Of a DNA stretch of 42,866 bases, positions 8,950 to 19,007 are shown in pieces (the first letter of the stretch is position 1; each line of letters begins with the position of its first letter). The notes beneath the pieces were generated by a model. The model did not search any database and was not told the origin of the DNA. It saw nothing but the letters and a program-made list of their open reading frames with translations. The DNA comes from Burkholderiaceae bacterium (lineage in GTDB: Bacteria > Pseudomonadota > Gammaproteobacteria > Burkholderiales > Burkholderiaceae_C), in NCBI GenBank assembly GCA_022702125.1, contig JAKOND010000210.1, forward strand, positions 81,322 to 124,187. Direction: 5' to 3'. The translations under genes and the position numbers were made by a program.

Positions 8950-9807
8950 TCAGGCCTCGGGCGCGGCGCCTTCCGGGGCCATCCGGGCGCCGATTTCCTT
9001 GCGGTAGCGGTTGAGCGCCTGCACCGTCGGGAATTCCTGGCCCAGCAGCAGGCTCAGGTTGTGCAGGATGCGTTCGGCCACCTTGCCCTCCCATTCGGCG
9101 TCGAACTGGATCTGGTTGTCGAGCCAGTGCTCCAGCCATTCCGGGTCGGGCATGCGGCTCTGCACCGTGTCGTTGGGGAACAGCGCCTTGTTCACGTGCA
9201 GGTTGGTCGGGTGCAGCGCCTGCGCGGTGCGGCGGGCGCTGGCCATCAGGACGCCCACCTTGGCGAAGGCCTGCCGCGCGGCGTCGCCGTGCATCGCGAT
9301 GGCGCGCTTCATGTAGCGCAGGTAGGCGCCGCCGTGGCGGGCCTCGTCCTGGCTCAGCGTGGTGTAGATGCGCTTGATGACCGGCTCGGTGTGCCACTCG
9401 GCGGCGCGGCGGTACCAGTGGTTGAGCCGGATCTCGCCGCAGAAGTGCAGCATCAGCGTCTCGAGCGGCGGCGCGGGGTCGAACTCGAAGCGGATGTCGT
9501 GCAGTTCCTGCTCGGTCGGCGCCATGTGCGGGCAGAAGCGCTTCAGGTAGTCCATCAGCACCAGCGAGTGCTTCTGCTCCTCGAAGAACCAGATCGACAT
9601 GAAGGCCGAGAAGTCGCTGTCGTCGCGGTTGTCGCGCAGGAACATCTCGGTCGCCGGCAGGGCCGCCCATTCGGTGATGGCGTTCATCTTGACGGTGTGC
9701 GCCTGCTCGTCCGAGAGCAGGCCGGCGTCGAACTGGTCCCACGGGATGTCCTTGTCCATGTCCCAGCGGACGGATTCGAGTTGCTTGAAGAGTTCCGGAT
9801 AGAGCAT
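8950..9807 (-). CDS. Ferritin-like diiron protein, acyl-ACP desaturase-related
   Basis: 285-residue soluble protein. Two carboxylate-histidine pairs typical of a four-helix diiron centre are visible, EEQKH and DEARH, together with other helical Glu residues (WAALPATEMFL, FCGEIRLNHWYRR). This fits the acyl-ACP desaturase/ferritin-like superfamily; a desaturase or hydroxylase acting on a carrier- or CoA-bound acyl chain is likely but not shown. Start 9807 is preferred to the ATG at 9852: AGGA lies 7-10 nt upstream, and a TAGAAT -10 box (9831-9836, minus) sits between the two candidates, so a transcript from it could not include the longer start. It stands alone, divergent from the glutathione peroxidase gene. 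Confidence 0.75.
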   Translation of the reverse strand: MLYPELFKQLESVRWDMDKDIPWDQFDAGLLSDEQAHTVKMNAITEWAALPATEMFLRDNRDDSDFSAFMSIWFFEEQKHSLVLMDYLKRFCPHMAPTEQELHDIRFEFDPAPPLETLMLHFCGEIRLNHWYRRAAEWHTEPVIKRIYTTLSQDEARHGGAYLRYMKRAIAMHGDAARQAFAKVGVLMASARRTAQALHPTNLHVNKALFPNDTVQSRMPDPEWLEHWLDNQIQFDAEWEGKVAERILHNLSLLLGQEFPTVQALNRYRKEIGARMAPEGAAPEA

Positions 9808-9830
9808 GTGGGTTCCTGGAATGGCCGCGA

Positions 9831-9836
9831 ATTCTA
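9831..9836 (-). promoter_or_regulatory. -10 box of the diiron protein gene
   Basis: TAGAAT on the minus strand, about 24 nt before the ATG at 9807. Its position supports the shorter start of that gene. Confidence 0.55.
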
Positions 9837-9984
9837 TGGTTGTGTCCGGCATATGAATATGCCGTCAATCCCTGAGGGTATCGGCTGGCGTGCCGACGGG
9901 TGTGACCGCCTGCAAGCCGCGGCCTGCAGGATGCCGCGTCCGGCGCCACAATCCCCCATCCCGCACCACCGGACGAGCCACGCC

Positions 9985-10563
9985 ATGCCACGACTTCCGA
10001 CCCGCCGCCACCTGCTGCGCGGTGCCCTGGCCCTCCCGGCCGCCGGCCTGTGCGCCGCCGTCCGGGCCGCCGACACGGCCTGCCCGGCCAACCTGCAGTT
10101 CACCTTCGACCGCCTGCAGGACGAGAAGCCGCAGTCGCTCTGCCAGTACGCCGGCAAGGTGGTGCTGGTGGTCAACACCGCCAGCTTCTGCGGCTTCACC
10201 AAGCAGTACCAGGGGCTGGAGGCGCTCTATGCCCGCTACCGCGAGCGCGGCCTGGTGGTGCTGGGCTTCCCGTCGAACGACTTCTCGCAGGAGACGGGCA
10301 GCAACCGGGAGATCGCGCAGTTCTGCGAGAACACATTCGGCGTGAAGTTTCCGATGTTCGTGAAGTCGTCGGTGCGCGGCCCGGATGCCAATCCGCTGTT
10401 CCGGCGGCTGGCGGCGCAAGGCGGCCGGGCGCCACTGTGGAACTTCCACAAGTACCTGCTCGGCCGCGACGGCCGGCTGGTGGACAACTTCACCAGCATG
10501 ACCGCGCCCGACAACCCGTCCTTCGTCCAGGTCATCGAGCAGCAACTGTCGCGCAGCGGCTGA
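9985..10563 (+). CDS. Glutathione peroxidase family protein, exported
   Basis: 192-residue thiol peroxidase that would reduce hydroperoxides, using glutathione or thioredoxin. Catalytic residues of the family are all present: Cys69 in NTASFCGFT, Gln102 in FSQETGS, Trp152 and Asn153 in LWNFHKYL. The FPCNQF motif is altered to FPSNDF, losing the cysteine often used as a resolving site next to the Gln. The N-terminus TRRHLLRGALALPAAG with cleavage near VRA-AD looks like a Tat-type signal, so the enzyme likely works in the periplasm. A CACAAT -10-like box lies at 9947-9952. It is divergent from the diiron gene and followed by a long structured intergenic region. Confidence 0.88.
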   Translation: MPRLPTRRHLLRGALALPAAGLCAAVRAADTACPANLQFTFDRLQDEKPQSLCQYAGKVVLVVNTASFCGFTKQYQGLEALYARYRERGLVVLGFPSNDFSQETGSNREIAQFCENTFGVKFPMFVKSSVRGPDANPLFRRLAAQGGRAPLWNFHKYLLGRDGRLVDNFTSMTAPDNPSFVQVIEQQLSRSG

Positions 10564-10599
10564 CCGGAGAACGCGCTGGGCGAAAAGCCCGCAAACCGC

Positions 10600-13121
<2,522 letters not shown>

Positions 13122-13236
13122 GGCCGTCCGCCGGCGCCCGGGGCGTTCGCCGGGCACGGCGCGGCGCGGCGGCGGCATCCCCGCGTCGGTCGCGTGCCCA
13201 TCCGCCGCGCCGCCGGCGCGCGGCCGGCCCGCCGCC

Positions 13237-13242
13237 TAGAGT
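13237..13242 (+). promoter_or_regulatory. -10 box of alkB, implying a leaderless GTG start
   Basis: TAGAGT ends 6 nt before the GTG at 13249, leaving no room for a ribosome-binding site. Confidence 0.45.
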
Positions 13243-13248
13243 AGCGCC

Positions 13249-13941
13249 GTGCCGCACGCCTCCCCTTCCCCCACACCGCCCTCGCTGCCCTCGCTGCCCT
13301 CGCTCCCGCCGTCCGCGTCCGGTCCTTCGGACGCCTCCGGCGCCGACGGCGCCGGCCCGCGGCGCCTGCCGCTGCCCGACGCCGACATCCGCCTGTGGCC
13401 CGGTTGGGTGCCGCCGGACGAGGCGGACCGCTGGTTCGAGGGCCTGCTGCACGAGACGCCCTGGACGCAGCCGTCCACCCGCGTCTACGGCCGCACCGTG
13501 CCGGTGCCGCGCCGGCTGGCCTGGTACGGCGACGCGGCCTACGGCTACTCCGGCCTGGCGCACGTGCCGCAGCCCTGGACGCCGCTGCTGGCCGAGATCC
13601 GCGCCCGGATCGAGGCCGCCTGCGGCCAGCCCTTCAACGGCCTGCTGGTCAACCTCTACCGCGACGGCCAGGACCGCATGGGCTGGCACAGCGACGACGA
13701 GCCGGTGCTCGGCCGCGACCCGACGATCGCCTCGCTCAACCTGGGCGGCAGCCGGCGCTTCGATCTGCGGCGGCGCGGCACCCACCGCATCGCGCATTCG
13801 GTGGAGCTGGACCACGGCAGCCTGCTGGTGATGGCCGGCGGCACCCAGCACCACTGGCAGCACCAGATCGCCCGGACCGCGCGGCCCAGCGCGCCGCGCA
13901 TCAACCTGACCTTCCGGCGCATCTTCGCGCCGGCCGCCTAG
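13249..13941 (+). CDS. alkB: AlkB-like 2-oxoglutarate/Fe(II) dioxygenase (DNA/RNA alkylation repair)
   Basis: 230-residue oxygenase predicted to demethylate alkylated bases such as 1-methyladenine and 3-methylcytosine. Fe(II) ligands are visible as the HxD pair His147/Asp149 in MGWHSDDEP and a distal His in GTQHHWQH; the 2-oxoglutarate Arg lies in RINLTFR. The NLYRDG and SLNLGGSRRF motifs are typical of the ALKBH2/3-like group rather than E. coli AlkB. The GTG start at 13249 gives a roughly 40-residue Pro/Ser/Ala-rich N-terminus of low complexity; a later start cannot be excluded. The stop codon overlaps a TAGAAT promoter element for the next gene. Confidence 0.88.
   Translation: MPHASPSPTPPSLPSLPSLPPSASGPSDASGADGAGPRRLPLPDADIRLWPGWVPPDEADRWFEGLLHETPWTQPSTRVYGRTVPVPRRLAWYGDAAYGYSGLAHVPQPWTPLLAEIRARIEAACGQPFNGLLVNLYRDGQDRMGWHSDDEPVLGRDPTIASLNLGGSRRFDLRRRGTHRIAHSVELDHGSLLVMAGGTQHHWQHQIARTARPSAPRINLTFRRIFAPAA
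13279..13305 (+). repeat. Three tandem 9-bp units in the alkB N-terminus
   Basis: CCCTCGCTG repeated three times, the last with one change, coding for Pro-Ser-Leu units in the disordered N-terminus. The unit is in frame, so copy-number change would keep the reading frame. Confidence 0.75.
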
Positions 13942-13944
13942 AAT
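13939..13944 (+). promoter_or_regulatory. -10 box overlapping the alkB stop codon
   Basis: TAGAAT, whose first three bases are the alkB stop codon. It would drive yaeQ with a leader of about 100 nt. Confidence 0.45.
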
Positions 13945-14049
13945 CCCGCTCCTCGCCGCCGGCTGCCGCCGCGCCGCGTCGCGCCACCCCTTCCATCCTC
14001 CTTCCCGCCCGCCGGCCGCATGCGCCCGGCCGGCCCGCACCACGCTCCC

Positions 14050-14610
14050 ATGGCCCTCAAATCCACCGTCTTCAAGGCCAACCTGTCGATCGCCGACATC
14101 GACCACAACTACTACGCCGACCACACGCTGACGCTGGCCCGCCATCCGAGCGAGACCGACGAACGCATGATGGTCCGGCTGGCCGCGCTGGCGCTCAACG
14201 CCTACCGGCTGCAGGCCGATTGCGGCGGCGACGGCACGCTGGCCTTCGGCGCCGGCCTGTCGGACCCGGACGAGCCCGACGTCTGGCTGCGCGACTTCAC
14301 CGGCCAGACCCGGCTCTGGATCGAGGTCGGCCAGCCCGAGGACAAGCCGCTGGCCAAGGCCTGCAACAAGTCCGACGCGGTGCTGCTGTACTGCTTCAAC
14401 CACGCGGCCGAGGTCTGGTGGAAGGGCATCGAGAGCAAGCTCACCCGGCTCGACAAGCTGCAGGTCTGGCGGGTGCCGACCCCGCAGTCGCAGGCGCTGG
14501 CGCAGCTCGCGCAGCGCAGCATGCAGCTGCAGGCCACGGTGCAGGACGGCGCGCTGATGCTGGCCGACAACCAGCGCACCGTGGACGTGGAGTGCGTGCG
14601 CTGGAAATAG
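14050..14610 (+). CDS. yaeQ: YaeQ family protein
   Basis: 186-residue conserved protein. The N-terminus MALKSTVFKANLSIADIDHNYY and internal ETDERMMVRLAALAL, WIEVGQPEDK and ACNKSDAVLLYCF are hallmarks of the YaeQ family. Known YaeQ structures show a variant PD-(D/E)XK nuclease-like fold, but the biochemical role is unsettled; a link to RfaH-type antitermination was proposed from genetics and later doubted. An ATG 30 nt upstream (14020) is in frame, but the chosen start gives the family's normal N-terminus. Follows alkB and is probably transcribed from the TAGAAT at 13939. Confidence 0.93.
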   Translation: MALKSTVFKANLSIADIDHNYYADHTLTLARHPSETDERMMVRLAALALNAYRLQADCGGDGTLAFGAGLSDPDEPDVWLRDFTGQTRLWIEVGQPEDKPLAKACNKSDAVLLYCFNHAAEVWWKGIESKLTRLDKLQVWRVPTPQSQALAQLAQRSMQLQATVQDGALMLADNQRTVDVECVRWK

Positions 14611-14739
14611 CCCGCGCGCGCCGCCGGACCGGTCCGCCGTCCGGGGCGGCGATGCCGGGCGTTACACGGACCGACCGCTTCACCGCGCAAGCTGGGCGGC
14701 TCCGCATCCCGCAAGACACCCAGGCACCGCCCGACGACC

Positions 14740-15663
14740 ATGTCCCCACTCCCCACCGCCACCGACCATTCCGCGCGCGACGACGCCATCGCCATCAACT
14801 CCTACACCACGGTCCTGCGCCGTCCGCAGGTGCCGCACGAACTGTTCGCGATCTACTGGCGCGACGTGCACGGCCCGCTGTGCGCGCGCATTCCCGGCCT
14901 GGGCTGGTACGTGCAGAACCATTTCGACCGCGAGCAGGACGCCCACCTGTGGCCGGCCATCGAGGGCATCGCGCCGTTCGACGGCTACGCCCTCGACGGC
15001 GGCGTCGAGATCGGCTTCCGTTCGGCCGAGGACCGGGCGCGTTTCGACGCGGCCTGCCCGATCCTGTTCGCCGACGAGCAGAACATGTTCGCCGCGACCG
15101 TGGCCTACGCGCTGCCGACCGGCTCGACCACGCTGGTGGACCGGACGTCCGAGCCGTCTCCGAACGGCGACGACGGCCTGGACCGGATCCACGTCCACTT
15201 CGGCGCCGCCCGTAGCGATGCGGACGCGTTCGGCGCCTGCATCGATCGGCTGGCCCGGGCGCTCGCCGGCGACGGGGCGGTGCTGAAGGTGCGGATGCAC
15301 CTGCCGCGGGCCTACGACAACGCGAACCCCGCCCCGCCCGCGCCGAACGTGGACCACGCGGTGCCCGACGCGCGCCGCCTCGTCGCGATCCTGGAGCTGG
15401 CCTTCGCCTCGCCGCTGGAACGGCGGACGTTCTACGCCTCCGACCGCTTCGCCCGGGCCTGCGAAGGCCTGGCGGCGCAGGTGGCCCGCGCGTCCGCGTT
15501 CGCGGTCAGCGGCGTCTACACCTATGTGCGCGACGGGCGGCTGACGCTGGCCGGCCTGCGCGGCAGCCGTCCCGCGCAGCTGATCGAGCGCATCGGCGCG
15601 GTGAACCAGGTGAGCGACGAGGTGCGCGCCCTGCTGCACACCGGCCGGCTCGCGGCGCGGTGA
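14740..15663 (+). CDS. EthD-like dimeric alpha-beta barrel protein
   Basis: 307-residue soluble protein. The motif FAIYWRDVHGPLCARIPG near residues 37-54 is the usual mark of EthD-type ferredoxin-like domains, which form dimeric barrels and often bind hydrophobic or aromatic ligands or haem. Two such half-domains seem fused: residues about 15-125, and about 145-290 where the second copy is weaker. No signal peptide. Neighbours (yaeQ upstream, ynfA convergent) give no pathway clue. The function is unknown. Its stop faces ynfA across a 36-bp gap. Confidence 0.7.
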   Translation: MSPLPTATDHSARDDAIAINSYTTVLRRPQVPHELFAIYWRDVHGPLCARIPGLGWYVQNHFDREQDAHLWPAIEGIAPFDGYALDGGVEIGFRSAEDRARFDAACPILFADEQNMFAATVAYALPTGSTTLVDRTSEPSPNGDDGLDRIHVHFGAARSDADAFGACIDRLARALAGDGAVLKVRMHLPRAYDNANPAPPAPNVDHAVPDARRLVAILELAFASPLERRTFYASDRFARACEGLAAQVARASAFAVSGVYTYVRDGRLTLAGLRGSRPAQLIERIGAVNQVSDEVRALLHTGRLAAR

Positions 15664-15699
15664 CCCGGGACGCGGGGACGTTCCCGCCGTCGCGCGTGC

Positions 15700-16032
15700 C
15701 TACCGGACCCGCCCGCCCAGCACGATGACCGCCGCGCCCAGCAGGCAGAGGCCGGCGCCGAGGAGGTCGGCGCGGCTGGGCGCGATGCCGTCCACCGCCC
15801 ACAGCCAGGCCAGCGCCACCCCGATGTAGACGCCGCCGTAGGCCGCGTAGACCCGGCCGGCCGCCGCCGGATGCAGCGTCAGCAGCCAGACGAAGGCCGC
15901 CAGGCTCGCCGCGGCCGGCGCCAGCAGCCAGGCCGGGCCGTCCTGCTTGAGCCATCGCCAGGGCAGGTAGCAGCCGAGGATCTCGGCCACGGCGGTCAGC
16001 GCGAACAGCGCGAAGGTCTTGAGCAGGTCCAT
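15700..16032 (-). CDS. ynfA: YnfA/UPF0060 small membrane protein
   Basis: 110-residue inner-membrane protein with four hydrophobic helices (about 5-25, 32-52, 60-80, 88-106). Motifs [21 protein letters not shown] and [17 protein letters not shown] are typical of the UPF0060 family, which belongs to the drug/metabolite transporter clan and is related to small multidrug resistance proteins. A CAGAAT -10-like box (16039-16044, minus) ends 6 nt before the ATG, suggesting a leaderless mRNA. Confidence 0.92.
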   Translation of the reverse strand: MDLLKTFALFALTAVAEILGCYLPWRWLKQDGPAWLLAPAAASLAAFVWLLTLHPAAAGRVYAAYGGVYIGVALAWLWAVDGIAPSRADLLGAGLCLLGAAVIVLGGRVR

Positions 16033-16038
16033 CCGGGC

Positions 16039-16044
16039 ATTCTG
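16039..16044 (-). promoter_or_regulatory. -10 box of ynfA
   Basis: CAGAAT on the minus strand, six bases before the ynfA start codon. Confidence 0.4.
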
Positions 16045-16071
16045 CCGGTCGCCGCCGGCACGGACCGCCGA

Positions 16072-16127
16072 TGCTATTCAAACGATAGCTGCCAGCCAAG
16101 GCTTTACCCGGGCTGCGCCGGGAAAGC
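16072..16127. repeat. Two-hairpin intergenic element (GCTAT...ATAGCTG type)
   Basis: GCTAT (16073-16077) and ATAGC (16085-16089) form an inverted repeat with a 7-nt loop, followed by GCCAGCC and a second hairpin: GCTTTaCCCGG (16101-16111) with CCGGGAAAGC (16118-16127). From memory, elements of the form TGCTATT-N-ATAGCTGC followed by a second stem are dispersed in many Comamonadaceae genomes. Related cores occur at 17974-17990, 26695-26710 and 37337-37343 in this window. Confidence 0.55.
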
Positions 16128-16163
16128 ATTCCCGAACTCGAGGCTGGAGCCGGGGCGCGGCTC

Positions 16164-16472
16164 TCAGGCGGCCGGCATCCAGGCGCCGCAGTTCCAGCAC
16201 TGCTCGAAGCCGCCCTCCACCCGCTCGCCGCAGGCGGCGCAGGTCCAGCGGCGCTGGGGCAGGTCGCGCAGCGCCTGCAGCAGTTCGCGGGCGCGGCCTT
16301 CCTGGGTGTCGTGGACGATCCAGACCTCGGGCAGGCACTGGTCGGGCGGCAGCTCCCCGGCGGCCGACGACAGGAAGCGGCGCTGCACCGAGGCCGCGAT
16401 GCCCGCCTCGCGCAGCAGGTCGCACCACACCGTCGCCAGGGCGATGTCGGGCGCCCGCGCCAGCCGCATCAT
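16164..16472 (-). CDS. DUF2007-like protein with C-terminal zinc ribbon
   Basis: 102-residue protein. The first 70 residues (LARAPDIALATVWCDLLREAGIAASV ... LPEVWIVHDTQEGRARELL) match the DUF2007 putative signal-transducing domain. The C-terminus has two Cys pairs, CAAC and CWNC, spaced like a single zinc ribbon. The start overlaps the stop of the preceding gene by 4 bp (ATGA), so the two are translationally coupled. Function is unknown; the fold suggests metal-stabilised binding of a partner or nucleic acid. Confidence 0.75.
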   Translation of the reverse strand: MMRLARAPDIALATVWCDLLREAGIAASVQRRFLSSAAGELPPDQCLPEVWIVHDTQEGRARELLQALRDLPQRRWTCAACGERVEGGFEQCWNCGAWMPAA

Positions 16473-16957
16473 CCGGCGCCGCCCGCGCCGCCGGAACGCG
16501 TCCGCTGCGGGCCGCCGCCGAACATCCCGCCCGCGCCGCTGCCGTCGCCCCGGCGTTCGGCGGCGCGCTCGGCGTAGCGGTTGAAGCGCCAGGCGGTGCC
16601 CTCGCGGGTGATGCGCTGCCAGGTGGCGCGCTTCTCGACCGGGCCCATCGACGGCCAGTGCTGCACCTCGTCGAAGCTGCGGCCGCAGCCCTTGCAGGTC
16701 TCGTCGCCCTGGCTGGTGGAGCAGATCGCGATGCAGGGCGTGTCGGGCATGGTCTCGTACCAGGCGAGCCAGGCGTCCATCGCGGCGGCGGACATGTCCT
16801 CGGGCTCCAGCGTCTCGGCGCGCTGCCAGACCATCGCCGCGTAGACCTCGGCCAGCACCCGCACCTCGTCGGACAGCGTGATGCCGTCGGGCGAGGGCTT
16901 GCGGGCGCGCCAGTGGTTGATCGCGGCTTCGAGGTCGATGATGTGGAGTGCGGCCAT
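16469..16957 (-). CDS. DUF3717-DUF1289 two-domain protein
   Basis: 162-residue protein. The N-terminal half (IIDLEAAINHWR ... AMDAWLAWYETM) resembles DUF3717. The second half has the four-Cys DUF1289 motif, with CIAIC, then CKGCGR and the conserved helix FDEVQHWPSM and EKRATWQRI, likely binding one metal ion. The last 30 residues are Gly/Arg-rich. Start 16957 is chosen because it begins right before the conserved region; the frame stays open far upstream without coding character. A TATCAT -10 box (16988-16993, minus) lies about 30 nt upstream. First gene of a two-gene operon. Confidence 0.78.
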   Translation of the reverse strand: MAALHIIDLEAAINHWRARKPSPDGITLSDEVRVLAEVYAAMVWQRAETLEPEDMSAAAMDAWLAWYETMPDTPCIAICSTSQGDETCKGCGRSFDEVQHWPSMGPVEKRATWQRITREGTAWRFNRYAERAAERRGDGSGAGGMFGGGPQRTRSGGAGGAG

Positions 16958-16987
16958 GCGGCGGAGGACGACGGGAGGGAGCGGGCC

Positions 16988-16993
16988 ATGATA
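16988..16993 (-). promoter_or_regulatory. -10 box of the small Cys-rich operon
   Basis: TATCAT on the minus strand about 31 nt before the ATG at 16957, matching a normal short leader. Confidence 0.4.
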
Positions 16994-17031
16994 GCCAGCG
17001 CGCGGTTCCCCGGCGCGGGAAGGGCCGGCGC

Positions 17032-17919
17032 TCAGGCGCCGTAGTGCGCCGCGGCCAGCTCGCGCACCAGGGCGACGGCGTGGCGCGTCGGCCGGGTGGC
17101 GGGACGGGTCCGGGGCACCGCCAGCACGACGCGGTTGCGCACCGTGGGGGCGTGCAGCACGGCGGTGTGCGCCGGCTGCGGCCAGGTCCACAGCGCCCGG
17201 CCGCTGGCCGGCAGCACGGTCGCGCCCACGCCGCGCGCCACCAGCGACAGCACCGTCTGCACCGAATCCACCTCGGCCACCACCCGCAGCGCGATGCCGC
17301 GCGGGCGCACCTGGTCTTCGATGAGCTGGCGCAGCGCGTTGGGCCCGCTCGGCAGCACCAGCGGCAGGCCGGCCAGCTCGGCCATGCGCATGCGCGGACG
17401 CAGCGGCGAGGCCGACATCAGCACCACCGGCTCGCGCGCCACCGTCTCGTACTGCAGCTGCGCCGCGTAGGGCGGATCGAACAGCACCGCCACGTCCAGC
17501 CGGCCCGCCACCAGCCATTCGCGCAGCCGCACGCTGAGCGCCTCCTGCACGCTGATGACCGCGTCCGGGAAGGCCTCGCGGAAGCGCTCGACCAGGTCGG
17601 CCGCCAGCGCGTGGGCCACCCGGGGCGGCAGGCCGACGGTGACCTGGCCGCGCGGGCTCGCCTGGCGCTCGGCGAGGTCGGCCCGCGCCTTCTCGGCCAG
17701 CTCGAAGATGCCGCGCGCGTGCGCCAGCAGCGCCGCGCCGGACTCGGTCGGCTCCACGCCGCGCCCGGTCCGCACCAGGAGGCGCTGGCCCAGCTCCTCC
17801 TCCAGGAGCTGCACCTGGCGGCTCAGCGCCGGCTGCGACAGGTTGAGCGCCGCCGCGGCGCGGCTGAAGCTGCCCGCCTCGGCGACGCCGACGAAATATT
17901 CGAGCCGTCCCAGATCCAT
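17032..17919 (-). CDS. LysR-family transcriptional regulator
   Basis: 295-residue regulator. The N-terminal winged helix-turn-helix (MDLGRLEYFVGVAEAGSFSRAAA ... LSQPALSRQVQLLEEELG) is canonical, and the rest is the periplasmic-binding-protein-like effector domain (about 90-290). Sequence style is closest to the CbbR/NAC-type nitrogen-assimilation control group of Burkholderiales. The start at 17919 follows AAGGGAAC six nt upstream. It is divergent from the amidohydrolase gene, with a 126-bp shared control region, the classic arrangement for a LysR activator of an adjacent catabolic operon. The effector is probably a pathway intermediate. Confidence 0.92.
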   Translation of the reverse strand: MDLGRLEYFVGVAEAGSFSRAAAALNLSQPALSRQVQLLEEELGQRLLVRTGRGVEPTESGAALLAHARGIFELAEKARADLAERQASPRGQVTVGLPPRVAHALAADLVERFREAFPDAVISVQEALSVRLREWLVAGRLDVAVLFDPPYAAQLQYETVAREPVVLMSASPLRPRMRMAELAGLPLVLPSGPNALRQLIEDQVRPRGIALRVVAEVDSVQTVLSLVARGVGATVLPASGRALWTWPQPAHTAVLHAPTVRNRVVLAVPRTRPATRPTRHAVALVRELAAAHYGA

Positions 17920-17973
17920 GCCGTTCCCTTCGCGCCTTTCTGGAGGCGCCGCGCAGGATGCCGCGGCGCCATG

Positions 17974-18036
17974 CATCGATTCGATAGCTGATATCGATCG
18001 AAGTCTATAGCCCCCGGCGGCCCTGCCTCCCACAAT
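17974..18036. promoter_or_regulatory. LysR-type operator and amidohydrolase promoter region
   Basis: TCGAT (17981-17985) and ATCGA (17993-17997) form an inverted repeat spaced by 7 nt and contain a T-N11-A pattern, the LysR-family consensus. A second ATCGAT lies at 17975-17980. Possible -10 boxes for the rightward genes are TCTATA (18004-18009) and CACAAT (18031-18036). Operator assignment is inferred from motif and divergent layout. Confidence 0.5.
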
Positions 18037-18045
18037 CCAGCGACC

Positions 18046-18936
18046 ATGACCCCGCCGCCCGCCCGCTCCGAACCCGTCCTGACCTACGCGCCCCGGCCCT
18101 CGGCGCCCTCGCTCCGGCTGCCGCCCGGCGCCTGCGACGCGCACTGCCACGTCTTCGGCCCGGCGGACCGCTTCCCCTACGCGCCGGACCGCGGCTTCAC
18201 CCCGGTGGACGCCACCCGGGACCAGCTGTTCGCGCTGCACCGCCGGCTCGGCATCGAGCGCTGCGTGATGGTGCAGTCCGCGGTGCACGGCTTCGACAAC
18301 GCGGTGATCGAGGACGCCATCGCCGCCGGCGGCGGGCGCTACCTGGGCATCGCGCTCGTGCCGGTGGAGGTGGACGACGCCGCGCTCGACCGCCTCGCCG
18401 CGGCCGGCTTCCGGGGCGTGCGCTTCAATTTCATGCGCCACCTGCCCTCGGTCGACCCCGACCGGATGCTGGCGCTGACCCGGCGCCTGGCGCCCCGCGG
18501 CATGCACCTGCAGGTGCATTTCGAGAGCGGCCTGGTGCACGCGCTGGGGCCGGTGCTGGCGCGGTCGGCGGTGCCGGTGGTGATCGACCACTTCGGCCGC
18601 GTCGACGCGGCCGCCGGCCCGGACCACGCGGACTTCCGCGCGCTGGCGGCGCTGCTGGAGAACCCGCTGTTCCGGGTCAAGGTCAGCGGCGTGGACCGCA
18701 GCAGCCGCGACGGCCGCACGCCGCCCTACGACGATGCGGTGGCGCTGGCGCGGCGGCTGGTCGAGGCCGCGCCCGACCGCTGCTTCTGGGGCACCGACTG
18801 GCCCCACCCCAACCACCACCACGTGCCCGACGACGGCGCGCTGGTCGACGCGATCGGCCGCATCGCGCCGACCGCGGAGCTGCTGCAGAAGCTGATGGTG
18901 GACAACCCGCGGGATTTCTACCGCTTCCCCGCCTGA
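18046..18936 (+). CDS. Amidohydrolase, 2-pyrone-4,6-dicarboxylate lactonase-like
   Basis: 296-residue TIM-barrel metal hydrolase. Marks of the amidohydrolase-2/PDC lactonase group are CDAHCHVFGP (first metal His pair), GFRGVRFNF, MHLQVHFE, VVIDHFGRVD and the C-terminal Asp motif FWGTDWPHPNHHH. PDC lactonase (LigI) opens the pyrone ring in protocatechuate 4,5-cleavage, but many relatives act on other lactones, so the substrate here is open. First gene of the five-gene cluster divergent from the LysR gene and 71 nt before the SDR gene. No signal peptide. Confidence 0.85.
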   Translation: MTPPPARSEPVLTYAPRPSAPSLRLPPGACDAHCHVFGPADRFPYAPDRGFTPVDATRDQLFALHRRLGIERCVMVQSAVHGFDNAVIEDAIAAGGGRYLGIALVPVEVDDAALDRLAAAGFRGVRFNFMRHLPSVDPDRMLALTRRLAPRGMHLQVHFESGLVHALGPVLARSAVPVVIDHFGRVDAAAGPDHADFRALAALLENPLFRVKVSGVDRSSRDGRTPPYDDAVALARRLVEAAPDRCFWGTDWPHPNHHHVPDDGALVDAIGRIAPTAELLQKLMVDNPRDFYRFPA

Positions 18937-19007
18937 GCCGACGGCCGCGCCGACCCGGCCGCTCCGCCTTCGCCCCCGCCCCTCCCCGAACCACGAGGCA
19001 CGACCCG

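Noticed and set aside
9985-10060. Lipoprotein signal in the glutathione peroxidase
   Set aside because: The residues before Cys23 (AAGLC) do not fit a lipobox; a Tat-like cleavable signal explains the N-terminus better.
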